Assembly (NCBI GenBank): GCA_947475065.1
Contig: CANJLB010000015.1
Coordinates: forward strand, 1 to 64,000
DNA from: Opitutia bacterium
GTDB taxonomy: Bacteria > Verrucomicrobiota > Verrucomicrobiia > Opitutales > Opitutaceae
Length of the DNA stretch: 64,000 nucleotides
Reading direction: 5' to 3'
In this document: in pieces, positions 8,990-20,022 of the stretch
Layout of the letters: each line of letters begins with the position of its first letter
Numbering within the stretch: position 1 is the stretch's first letter
Notes under the pieces: model-generated
Seen by the model: only the letters and a program-made list of their open reading frames with translations
Told to the model about the DNA's origin: nothing
Databases searched by the model: none
Position numbers and translations under genes: made by a program

Positions 8990-10630
8990 TCACTTCTCTG
9001 CCACGCAGAGCCCGCAGGTGTTGACGAAGAAATCGTTGCCCTTGTCGTCAATGAGGATGAAGGCCGGAAAATCCTCCACTTCGATTTTCCACACCGCCTC
9101 CATGCCGAGTTCGGCGTATTCGAGCACCTCGACCTTTTTGATGTGCTCCTTTGCGAGGATCGCCGCCGGGCCGCCGATGCTGCCGAGGTAAAAGCCGCCG
9201 TGCTTTTTGCAGGCGTCGGTCACGGCCTTGCTGCGGTTGCCTTTGGCGAGCATCACCATGGAGCCGCCCTGCGACTGGAACAGGTCCACATAGCTGTCCA
9301 TCCGCCCCGCCGTCGTCGGGCCGAAGCTGCCCGAGGCATAGCCCGTCGGCGTCTTCGCCGGGCCGGCGTAATACACCGGATGGTTTTTGAAATAGTCCGG
9401 CAGGCCCTGTCCGGCATCCACGCGCTCCTTCAGCTTGGCGTGCGCGCTGTCGCGGGCGACAACCAGCGGGCCGGTCAGCGCGAGGCGCGTGGTCACCGGA
9501 TGGCGCGAGAGCTCGGCGAGGATTTCCTTCATCGGGCGGTTCAGGTCCAGGCGGACGATGTGGTCGTCCTTGATCGTGCGCGACGCGGTGGGGATGAACT
9601 GACCGGGATTCGGCTCCAGTTTTTCCAGAAAAATTCCGTCCGGCGTGATCTTCGCCTTGATGTTGCGGTCGGCGCTGCACGACACCCCCAGGCCGATGGG
9701 GCAGCTGGCGCCGTGGCGCGGCAGGCGGATGACGCGCGCGTCGAGCGCGAAATATTTGCCGCCAAACTGGGCGCCGATGCCGGTGGCGCGGGCGATTTCC
9801 ATGACCTTGGCCTCCATTGCGGTGTCGCGGAAAGCGCGGCCATGCTCGTTGCCGGTTGTCGGGAGTGCGTCGAGGTATTTGGTCGTGGCGAGCTTGAGGG
9901 TCTTCATGCACGCCTCGGCGCTCGTGCCGCCCACGACCAGCACGAGATGGTAGGGCGGACACGCGCTTGTGCCGAGCAAAGGCAGCTTGTCGGCGACGAA
10001 TTTCTCGAAGCTCTTTGGGTTGAGCACCGCCTTGGTCTCCTGAAAGAAGAGCAGCTTGTTGGCCGAGCCGCCGCCCTTGGCGACGAAGAGAAACTCATAC
10101 TTTGCGCCCTCGGTCGCAAACACGTCCACCTGCGCCGGCAGGTTGGTGCCGGTGTTTTGCTCGCGCCACATGTCGAGCGGCGCGACCTGCGAGTAACGGA
10201 GATTTTCCTGCGTGAAGCATTCGTAGACGCCCCGCGAGAGCCACTCCGCGTCGTTCGCCCCGGTCCAGACCTGCTGACCCTTCTTGGCGAAGATGGCCGC
10301 CGTGCCGGTGTCCTGGCACATCGGCAGAATGCCGGCGGAGGAGATGTCGGCGTTCTTGAGCAGAGTGAGCGCGACGTAGCGGTCGTTGGCGCTGGCCTCG
10401 GGGTCGGCGAGGATGGCCGCGACCTGCTGGAGATGCTTCGTCCGCAGCAGAAACGCACTGTCGCGATACGCCTGCCGGGCGAGGAATGTGAGCGCCTCGG
10501 GTGTGACCTTCAAAATCTCGCGCCCCTCAAACGTTGTCGTGCTCACGCCTTCGCGTGAAAGCAGGCGATACTCGGTCGCGTCGTCACCGAGGGGCAGCGG
10601 GTCTTGGTAGATGAAGGGTGGCGTGGGCAT
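8990..10630 (-). CDS. fumA: Class I (iron-sulfur) fumarate hydratase, 546 aa
   Basis: It interconverts fumarate and malate in the citric acid cycle. The product is full length for the E. coli FumA/FumB type (about 548). The three cysteines that hold the 4Fe-4S cluster fall at residues 105 (PMCQDTG), 224 (TSACPPYH) and 318 (GVSCSADR), the same numbers as in E. coli FumA. The C-terminal half contains the beta-domain block [18 protein letters not shown]. Start 10630 ([10 protein letters not shown]) aligns with the family; longer in-frame starts run into non-conserved sequence. The gene is monocistronic, with 531 non-coding bases between its start and the divergent htpG. Confidence 0.95.
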   Translation of the reverse strand: MPTPPFIYQDPLPLGDDATEYRLLSREGVSTTTFEGREILKVTPEALTFLARQAYRDSAFLLRTKHLQQVAAILADPEASANDRYVALTLLKNADISSAGILPMCQDTGTAAIFAKKGQQVWTGANDAEWLSRGVYECFTQENLRYSQVAPLDMWREQNTGTNLPAQVDVFATEGAKYEFLFVAKGGGSANKLLFFQETKAVLNPKSFEKFVADKLPLLGTSACPPYHLVLVVGGTSAEACMKTLKLATTKYLDALPTTGNEHGRAFRDTAMEAKVMEIARATGIGAQFGGKYFALDARVIRLPRHGASCPIGLGVSCSADRNIKAKITPDGIFLEKLEPNPGQFIPTASRTIKDDHIVRLDLNRPMKEILAELSRHPVTTRLALTGPLVVARDSAHAKLKERVDAGQGLPDYFKNHPVYYAGPAKTPTGYASGSFGPTTAGRMDSYVDLFQSQGGSMVMLAKGNRSKAVTDACKKHGGFYLGSIGGPAAILAKEHIKKVEVLEYAELGMEAVWKIEVEDFPAFILIDDKGNDFFVNTCGLCVAEK

Positions 10631-11161
10631 CGTTGGGGAGTAAAGGTGCGGAGTGGCGAGTGCGGAGTGCGGAATGGTCGGCGGGGAAAAATTACTGGGA
10701 ACGCGCGGATTTGCGCGCGCCACGCTCACGCTTTCGCGGAGAATAAGCAATGCTTGCCATGGGGGTAAGCCGCGTTGCCAAGTGAAGCCACATGAAACCA
10801 AGAACGGATGGTTCATGACCAGCTTCCGCACCAGCATGACCGGCAGGGGACGGTCCGCCGGAAAGCGGACGGTGCCCATGCTGGTGTCGTCGCCCTTGAG
10901 CGCGGCCTAATGCGTGGCAATGGGGTAGGCGGCGGGGTAAAACGCACAATGCCGCGCGCCCGCGCCAAACGACACCAGCAAGACTGTGCTCCTGCGGCTC
11001 TGATTCGCGTCTCTTCGCGTCCCTGGCAAACTGTCGCTTCGCTCGGTAACGCGGTTGAAAATGTTAGTGGTTCGTTTTCCCCTGCTTGATTTTTTCCTGT
11101 GCTCGCTAAAATGGCCGACCCGTTCATCCTTCATCCCTCATTCATCCTTTTCAATCACACC
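10631..11161. other. Divergent intergenic region between fumarase and htpG
   Basis: No convincing gene is seen in these 531 bases. A 58-base hairpin lies at 10829-10886. A possible sigma-70-like pair for htpG is ttgatt (11086-11091) and taaaat (11107-11112), but the 15-base spacing is short. No CIRCE-like inverted repeat was found upstream of htpG. Confidence 0.4.
10829..10886. other. Long hairpin of unknown role
   Basis: An outer 10-bp perfect arm pair (caccagcatg and catgctggtg) encloses an inner 6-bp perfect stem (gtccgc...gcggac) with a cggaaa loop. It lies in the non-coding region between two divergent genes. It could be a remnant of mobile DNA, a small structured RNA or a protein-binding palindrome. 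Confidence 0.3.
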
Positions 11162-13036
11162 ATGTCCGATACCACCGCACCGCAAAAATTCGAATTCCAG
11201 GCCGAGATCAAGCAACTGCTCGATATCGTCATCCACTCGCTCTATACGGAGAAGGAAATCTTCGTCCGCGAGCTGGTGTCCAACGCCTCCGACGCGTTGG
11301 AAAAGCTCCGTCACACCCAGCTCACCGAAAAGGAAATCTTCGACGACCGGCTTGAGCTGGAGATCAACCTCACCACCGACGACAAGGCGAGGACCCTCAC
11401 GATTCAGGACTTTGGCATCGGCATGACCCGTGAGGAGCTTGTCGAGAATCTCGGCACCATCGCCCACTCCGGCTCGAAGCAGTTTCTGAAGGCCCTGGGT
11501 GAGGGCGGTGCCAAGAATGCCAGCCTGATCGGCCAGTTTGGAGTCGGCTTTTATTCCGCGTTCATGGTCGCGAAGTCGGTCAAAGTCTATGCGCATTCGT
11601 GGCGGGCCGACGCGCCCGGCCACGTCTGGTCGAGCGACGGCTCCGGCAGCTATGCGGTGGAGGCGAGCGACGCCCAGCGGCGCGGCTGCAAGATCGTCGT
11701 CGAGCTCAAGGACGATTGCTCCGAGTTCAGCCAAGATTGGAAAATCAAGGAAATCCTGGAGCGTTACAGCGCCTTCGTCTCGTTTCCGATCAACCTCAAC
11801 GGCAAGCGCATCAACACCGTGCAGGCGCTCTGGCTCCGTTCGAAAAACGAGATCAAGGACGAGGAATACACCGAGTTTTACAAGTTCCAGAGCCACGCCC
11901 ACGACGAGCCGCGCCTGCGCCTGCATTTCTCCGCCGACGCCCCGCTCGCCATCAACGCGCTTCTTTTTGTCCCGAAGGACAACACCGAGAAGCTCGGCTT
12001 CTCCCGCCTGGAGGCGAGCGTGTCGCTCTACTGCCGCAAGGTGCTGATTGACGCTGCGCCGAAAGACCTGCTCCCCGAATGGCTGCGCTTCCTGAAGGGA
12101 GTCGTGGACAGCGAGGACCTCCCGCTCAACATCTCACGCGAGACGATGCAGGACCGGGCTCTCATCGAGAAGCTGAACAGGGTGATCACCAAGCGCTTTC
12201 TCAAGTTTCTCGAGGAGGAGGCCAAGAACCGGCCGGACGCCTACAACGAGTTTTATGCCGAGTATGGCATTTTCCTGAAGGAAGGCGCCGCGATGGACTT
12301 CACGCACAAGGAGCAGCTTACGAAGCTGCTCCGCTTTGAGTCGTCGCTCACCGAGAAGGGCAAGACCACCAGCCTCGCCGACTACATCACGCGCATGGGC
12401 GGCGAGCAGAAGGAAATCTATTACCTCGTCGGCCCGAACCGCGCCGCGATCGAGAGCGGCCCCTATCTCGAAGGCTTCAAGGCCCGCACACTCGAGGTGC
12501 TCTTCTGCTACGAGTCGGTGGACGAGTATGTGATGAACAACGTCCGCGAATTTGACGGCAAAAAGCTCACTGCCGCCGACCACGCAGACGTGAAGCTTTC
12601 CGACCTCCCCAAGGCCGAAGGCGCGCTCAGCGAGGACGACACCCAAAAGCTCATCACCTTCCTCAAGGAGACCTTGGGCGAGCGCGTCGCCGAGGTGAAG
12701 GCCAGCGACCGTCTCGTGGATTCGCCCGCCCTCGCGCTCAACGCCGACAAGTTCATGTCGCCGCACATGCGGCGCATGATGAAGGCCATGAACAAGGACG
12801 GGGGCGACTCGCCGCTGCGCATCAATCTTGAGATCAACCCGCGCTCCGCCGTGATGAAACGCCTGTTCGGCTTGGCCTGCGCACCCACGACGACGGAAGC
12901 GACGCCCGCGGGAAATCCCGAAAAGGCCAGGCTCGTGGCGGGGCAAATCCTCGACAACGCGCTCATCAGCGCCGGCCTCCTCGACGATCCCAACGCGATG
13001 GTCGCACGGCTCTACAAACTGCTGGAAAGCGTGTGA
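11162..13036 (+). CDS. htpG: HtpG, bacterial Hsp90 chaperone, 624 aa
   Basis: ATP-dependent cytosolic chaperone. The product has the usual length (about 620-630) and the GHKL ATPase signature blocks: FVRELVSNASDALEKLR near residue 40, then TIQDFGIGMTREEL near 83, and a Gly-rich lid GQFGVGFYSAFMV near 124. The middle domain includes NISRETMQ, and the C-terminal dimer region ends LLESV. The start at 11162 (MSDTTAPQKFEFQAEIKQLL) fits the family; the upstream extension is untemplated. Monocistronic, with a convergent gene downstream. Confidence 0.97.
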   Translation: MSDTTAPQKFEFQAEIKQLLDIVIHSLYTEKEIFVRELVSNASDALEKLRHTQLTEKEIFDDRLELEINLTTDDKARTLTIQDFGIGMTREELVENLGTIAHSGSKQFLKALGEGGAKNASLIGQFGVGFYSAFMVAKSVKVYAHSWRADAPGHVWSSDGSGSYAVEASDAQRRGCKIVVELKDDCSEFSQDWKIKEILERYSAFVSFPINLNGKRINTVQALWLRSKNEIKDEEYTEFYKFQSHAHDEPRLRLHFSADAPLAINALLFVPKDNTEKLGFSRLEASVSLYCRKVLIDAAPKDLLPEWLRFLKGVVDSEDLPLNISRETMQDRALIEKLNRVITKRFLKFLEEEAKNRPDAYNEFYAEYGIFLKEGAAMDFTHKEQLTKLLRFESSLTEKGKTTSLADYITRMGGEQKEIYYLVGPNRAAIESGPYLEGFKARTLEVLFCYESVDEYVMNNVREFDGKKLTAADHADVKLSDLPKAEGALSEDDTQKLITFLKETLGERVAEVKASDRLVDSPALALNADKFMSPHMRRMMKAMNKDGGDSPLRINLEINPRSAVMKRLFGLACAPTTTEATPAGNPEKARLVAGQILDNALISAGLLDDPNAMVARLYKLLESV

Positions 13037-13083
13037 CGCTGCGACGCAGTTTACCTGCCGCATTACACGACAGCCAGGTCACG

Positions 13084-13782
13084 CTACCTGACCAAACCTG
13101 CGAGCCATGCGTCCGCCGTAGGAGCGACCTTCCCTGCGAGGGAATACACCCAAAGCGCCGTCACCGCGCCGGCGAACACGTCCAGCGTGTAATGCGCGCG
13201 CAGCACGAGCACGACCACAATCTCAAACACCACGATGGCCGCGCCTAACGCCAGTCCCACGGGGCCATAAGCGGCCGCCAAGGTCGCCGCGCCGAACACC
13301 GCGATGGCGGTGTGACCCGAGAAAAACAGGTCGTTGCTCACCCCGTAGGTCACGAGCAGCGTGGGAAACCCGGGGCTGCGCCAGATCATGCCCGGCGGCG
13401 GCGGCAGCGGGCAGAGCTCCTGGCAGACCTGCCGCAGCGCAAAGAGCATCATCAGACCCAGAAATGGCCGGAACGTCGGGCCGAGCACGGCCGAGGCGAT
13501 CAGTCCCAGCCCGAGCACATCAATCACCAGCGAACTCACGAGCAGCAGCGCGTCGGCCCGGCGCGGGTTTGCCTGCAGCCGCCGATGCCAGCCCGCTGTG
13601 AGCTGGTGGATGCCGTCGGCGATCACGCCGCCGTCGGCCGGCGTCACGGGCGTGCGCCGCGCGATGAGCTGTTGGGTCCAGTGCCACAGGCCCAGCCCGG
13701 CCACGATCACCCCGACGCGCGCCGCCCAGAGCCATGGGGTGGCGGCGATCAACGGTGAAACATGCGCGGCGGAATAAAACAT
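13084..13782 (-). CDS. PAP2/sphingomyelin synthase-like membrane phosphatase, 232 aa
   Basis: About six hydrophobic segments with the PAP2-type active-site blocks SNDLFFSGHTA and RAHYTLDVFAG, each containing the conserved His. The wording of these blocks is closest to the PAP2-like C-terminal group that includes sphingomyelin and phosphotransferase-type enzymes. The likely substrate is a membrane lipid phosphate or phosphocholine head group. A linker with CPLPPPP precedes the first block. Start 13782 (MFYSAAHVSP) is preferred; a 20-residue upstream extension is possible but unlike the family. Confidence 0.75.
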   Translation of the reverse strand: MFYSAAHVSPLIAATPWLWAARVGVIVAGLGLWHWTQQLIARRTPVTPADGGVIADGIHQLTAGWHRRLQANPRRADALLLVSSLVIDVLGLGLIASAVLGPTFRPFLGLMMLFALRQVCQELCPLPPPPGMIWRSPGFPTLLVTYGVSNDLFFSGHTAIAVFGAATLAAAYGPVGLALGAAIVVFEIVVVLVLRAHYTLDVFAGAVTALWVYSLAGKVAPTADAWLAGLVR

Positions 13783-13842
13783 GGAAAACAGTTTAAGCTC
13801 AACTCCCGGGTTTGGAGCCTGACGGAATGCTGCCTCGGCCAA

Positions 13843-13912
13843 GTAGGGGCGCAGCCTTGCTGAGCCCGTCCGGCAGTGAACATCCTTGGGCGCAGCAAGA
13901 CTGCGCCCCTAC
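13843..13912. repeat. Intergenic inverted repeat (25-bp arms)
   Basis: The arms 13843-13867 and 13888-13912 are reverse complements at 23 of 25 positions, each beginning gtaggggcgcag on its own strand, with a 20-base spacer. It lies between the PAP2-like gene and the acyltransferase gene on the same strand. Repeats of this wording are familiar from Verrucomicrobiota genomes (memory, not checked). It could act as a terminator-like structure or be a miniature mobile element. Confidence 0.7.
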
Positions 13913-13965
13913 ATTTTCAGACGAAGAATTCAGAGGCATGGCGTGAAATAAATTATTCTTCTGCA

Positions 13966-15177
13966 TCACGCGGTCACGGTCTCCGCTTCGCCGGCCGGCA
14001 GCCCGAGCATCGCGCGCAACTGCCGCTCGATTTCCGTCAGCAGCGGATCGTCGCCGCCGCGTGCTGCGCGTTCTGCTGCGACCTCGATGGCTTCGCCCAC
14101 GGTGATCGTCGCCGCGATCTCGCCATGCACGCGCACCTTGTCGGTGAGGTCCTCCTCCAGGCGCTCGACGGTCTCCAGCAGACGGTGGGGCGGCACGTCG
14201 CCCGCGAGGTAGTCGGGCGGATAATGGAAAAGCTGCTGCGCGAGGTAGGCGTCGGCGAGATGTTGCCAGCGGCGGGCGCGCTCCGGCTCATCGAGCTCTC
14301 CTTTCACGAGGTCGGGCAGGATGGCGGTGCGGAGGCGCTTGACGCGGGCGTTGACGCTGCCGTCGTGCTTGCCGCCCGCCCACTCGTCCTCGCGGGGGCC
14401 GAGCACGGCGTTGATGAGCTTTTCCAGGCGCAGCCCGATGTCCCCCGCCTGCGGGTGGCCGAAATATTCCAGCTCTTTCAACGTGAGCAGAGCCTCGCCC
14501 ACCTGCCCGATGCGGGTGCGTGCCGGCACCCCGCGGCGCGGCGGCCACGTCAGCCGCGTCTCGATCTCGTCGAGGACCCTGGCCGCCGCCGCCTCGGCGT
14601 CGCCCTGGAAAACGTAGCGTATCGCCACGGGATGGGCGACGACCTTGCCGGGCGGCGTGAGCTTCATCCGCTTTTTCGCCGCTGTGCGGGCGATGAGCGT
14701 CACCCCCTCCATGAGCGCGCCGAGGCGGTCGTTCGTCCGTGAAATGTGGCCTTCGGGAAAAATCACCAGCGGCCGCTCCGCCTTTTCCAGGATGTCCACC
14801 GCCGTGTTGATCGCCCCCCGGTCGCTGCCCTCGCGGTAGATGCTGAACGCCCCCGCGCGCGGCAGCAAAAACGCGTTCACGCGGTTCTGTTTGAACACGT
14901 GCCAGCTCGCGATGATGTGCAGCGGCGTCCCCGCCGCCTTCGACAGCGCGCCGAGCACCAGCGGGTCCTCGTCGCGGCAGTGGTTCGGTGCCAGCACCAC
15001 GCCGTGCCCGGCCGCGAGCGACGCCTGCAGCCGTTCCGCATGGACGCAGGTGACGCGGGCCACGCCGTAGCTCTTCCGCAGGATATACGGCACGATCGGC
15101 GCGAGCACCGTCGGCCAAAACCGGCCCCGATGCGGCAGGACGGGCACATAGGGTTCATCGAGGACGACACGTTGCAT
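13966..15177 (-). CDS. Lysophospholipid acyltransferase family protein (PlsC-like), 403 aa
   Basis: The acyltransferase motif NHCRDEDP (His-x4-Asp) near residue 66 and the FPEGHISRTND block near 140 identify the PlsC/glycerolphosphate acyltransferase superfamily. After the catalytic domain (to about residue 220) there is an unusual C-terminal half of about 180 residues without membrane segments, rich in Arg and Glu, of unknown role. The substrate could be lysophosphatidate or another lysolipid. No strong signal peptide is present. It is divergent from the Tat-exported phosphoesterase at 15348. Confidence 0.8.
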   Translation of the reverse strand: MQRVVLDEPYVPVLPHRGRFWPTVLAPIVPYILRKSYGVARVTCVHAERLQASLAAGHGVVLAPNHCRDEDPLVLGALSKAAGTPLHIIASWHVFKQNRVNAFLLPRAGAFSIYREGSDRGAINTAVDILEKAERPLVIFPEGHISRTNDRLGALMEGVTLIARTAAKKRMKLTPPGKVVAHPVAIRYVFQGDAEAAAARVLDEIETRLTWPPRRGVPARTRIGQVGEALLTLKELEYFGHPQAGDIGLRLEKLINAVLGPREDEWAGGKHDGSVNARVKRLRTAILPDLVKGELDEPERARRWQHLADAYLAQQLFHYPPDYLAGDVPPHRLLETVERLEEDLTDKVRVHGEIAATITVGEAIEVAAERAARGGDDPLLTEIERQLRAMLGLPAGEAETVTA

Positions 15178-15347
15178 GGGGAGGGTGTGAGCGCGGGCCA
15201 GCGTGCGTCCCGGGTGCCGGGCGTCAAACGCGATCCGTCCCGGGAAAATTTCTCGCCAGCCGCGGCTGCGCGGCCAAAGTGTCCCTCGCGTCCCTCCCCG
15301 CAGCGTTGGCGCCCTTCGCCCCTCAGCTTTTGCCGTCGTATTCTCCC

Positions 15348-16310
15348 ATGTCTTCCCCTCGCTTCCCTTCCGCCCGGTGGCAGCCCGACCGCCGTGATTT
15401 CCTCAAAGCCTCCGCCGCCTCGCTCTTCGGCCTCATGGCTGGCTGCAGCGGTGTCTCGTCTTCCGCCGCGCCCCGGGTCGGCCTGCGCTTTGGCCTGCTC
15501 ACTGACTTCCACTACGCCGATGCGCCCCCGAGCGGCACGAGGTACTACCGCGAGTCGCTCGACAAGGTCCGCGAGGCCGTCGCCAAATTGCGCGATGAGC
15601 GGGTCGAGTTTCTCGGCTTGCTCGGCGACATCAAGGATATGGCACCCGCCGTCAACGGCCAGCGCGAGCCGGACACGAAGACCCTCGGCTACCTCACCGA
15701 CATTGAGGCCGAGATCCGGCGTTTCAGCGGGCCGACCTACCACGTCCTCGGCAACCACGACATGGACAACCTCTCCAAGGCGCAGGTGCTCGCCAGCATC
15801 ACCAACACCGGCATCACGCCGAACCGCAGCTTCTACGCCTTCAGCCGCGGCGGCGTGCGCTTCATCACGCTCGACGCCTGTTACCTCGAGGACGGCCGCG
15901 ACTACGATCATGGCAATTTTGACTACCGCAACACCTGGGTGCCGCCCGCGCAGCTCGTTTGGCTGCGCGCCGAGCTCGCCGCCGCCCGCGAGCCGGTGAT
16001 CGTGTTCGCGCACCAGCGGCTCGACGCCGCCGGCGATCCCTTCATCAAAAACAGCGCCGAAGTGCGCGCCGCACTCGAAGCCTCGGGCAAGGTGCTCGCG
16101 GCGTTCCACGGCCACGACCACCCTGGCGCGCACGCGCTCGTCAACGGCATCCACTACTATACGCTCAAGGCGGTGGTCGAGGGCAGCGGCGAGGCGAACA
16201 ATTCCTACGCCGTGGCCGAGGTGCATCCCGACCTGAACATCACCATCACCGGCTACCGCCGGGCGGTGAGTCTGGAGATGGCGGCAACGGTTGCATCACG
16301 GGCCGTTTGA
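15348..16310 (+). CDS. Tat-exported calcineurin-like metallophosphoesterase, 320 aa
   Basis: The N-terminus carries a twin-arginine signal (DRRDFLKAS) followed by a hydrophobic stretch and a Cys in MAGCSG that may be a lipobox. The metal-binding blocks of calcineurin-like phosphoesterases follow: LLTDFHYAD, LGDIKD, LGNHDMDN, FAHQRLD and FHGHDHPGAH. It is probably a periplasmic or lipid-anchored phosphoesterase/alkaline phosphatase-like enzyme; the substrate is unknown. ATG 15348 is chosen because it places the Arg-Arg pair at residues 15-16. It is convergent with yjbQ downstream. Confidence 0.85.
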   Translation: MSSPRFPSARWQPDRRDFLKASAASLFGLMAGCSGVSSSAAPRVGLRFGLLTDFHYADAPPSGTRYYRESLDKVREAVAKLRDERVEFLGLLGDIKDMAPAVNGQREPDTKTLGYLTDIEAEIRRFSGPTYHVLGNHDMDNLSKAQVLASITNTGITPNRSFYAFSRGGVRFITLDACYLEDGRDYDHGNFDYRNTWVPPAQLVWLRAELAAAREPVIVFAHQRLDAAGDPFIKNSAEVRAALEASGKVLAAFHGHDHPGAHALVNGIHYYTLKAVVEGSGEANNSYAVAEVHPDLNITITGYRRAVSLEMAATVASRAV

Positions 16311-16343
16311 GAAGAAGAGCCGGGCGGATTGTCCCCACCCACC

Positions 16344-16763
16344 TTATTCCCCCATCACCGTCACCACGACATGGCGTGAGTGCGGAGCGCGGCGGTGTTC
16401 CCAGAGAAAAACTCCCTGCCATGTTCCCAGCAGCAGTGTGCCATCGGTAAAAGGCACGCTCTCGCTCGTGCGCGTGAGCGCCATCTTGATGTGGGAGGGC
16501 ATGTCGTCCGCGCCCTCGGCGGTGTGGGTGAAATGAAGGTCGTCCTCCGGTACGAGGCGGTGGAGCCAGGCCTCAAGGTCGCGCCGGGCCGACGGATCGG
16601 CGTTCTCCATGAGGACGAGCGAGCAGCTTGTGTGCTGGCAGAACAACGTCGCCACCCCCCGCTTCAGCCCGCTGCGCGCGACCTCGCGCGCCACGGCGGC
16701 GGTGATCTCCTGCGTGCCCCGCCCGGCGGTGCGGAGCGTGATCGTGGCTTGGTGGACGGGCAT
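16344..16763 (-). CDS. yjbQ: YjbQ family protein (UPF0047; secondary thiamine-phosphate synthase type), 139 aa
   Basis: Full length for the family (about 135-140). It shows the conserved LFCQHTSCSLVLMENADP block, HTAEGADDMPSHIK, and the terminal block TLLLGTWQGVFLWEHR with a late His. Members have weak thiamine-phosphate synthase activity, and their physiological role is unsettled. Start 16763 gives the typical MPVHQATITL opening. Confidence 0.92.
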   Translation of the reverse strand: MPVHQATITLRTAGRGTQEITAAVAREVARSGLKRGVATLFCQHTSCSLVLMENADPSARRDLEAWLHRLVPEDDLHFTHTAEGADDMPSHIKMALTRTSESVPFTDGTLLLGTWQGVFLWEHRRAPHSRHVVVTVMGE

Positions 16764-17112
16764 ACGAAGAAGAAAGGCCCCGGGATGGCCGCAAAAAAGC
16801 GCCAACGGCGCAAAGGAAAATTGCGGATCAGACCATGGGAGTTTGGTTTGACCATGGCAGATTTTCTGAAGCTGAGAGCATGGGGAGCCTACCCTCCATG
16901 AACGAAGAACCCACGAACGAGACTCGCGCGAAGAGCGCGGGCCCACAAAGTCCCTTGGTCGTTCAGGCCTTTCGGCCTGACTCGGTATTTTCGGGGTGTC
17001 CCAGACCTCGTTCCCCGGTCAACAAGGCGGGAGCCTGCAAGCAGGCACCCGCCTCTGGTGCCGCGGGCAGGCCGTTAGCATTATTATTTTCAGCAGAAGG
17101 GCTGAGGGCATC
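16764..17112. other. Intergenic region downstream of the GH63 gene
   Basis: No convincing gene. Several short palindromes occur, including aggcctttcggcct (near 16964). The main feature is the strong hairpin at 17026-17053 described separately. Confidence 0.4.
17026..17053 (-). terminator. Hairpin downstream of GH63 glucosidase gene
   Basis: A 28-base structure with two perfect 6-bp stem blocks (ggcggg/cccgcc and gcctgc/gcaggc) separated by one mismatched pair. It lies 60 bases beyond the stop of the minus-strand glucosidase gene. On the transcript it is followed by ttgttgacc, a weak U tract, so Rho-independent termination is plausible but not certain. Confidence 0.4.
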
Positions 17113-19851
<2,739 letters not shown>

Positions 19852-20022
19852 GGGTTTTAGGAAAGGACGGCTGAAATTGCGGCGGTGGACGCTGGCGTGG
19901 GCAACAAAAAAACTTGTTGATGGAAGAATGCGAGCCCGATTTGGGCGAAAGCATCGTTCGCCAGCCGGAAGAAACTGCTTCAGCAGATTGCACGCCGTTT
20001 TACCCGCGAAAACGCGGCCGGC

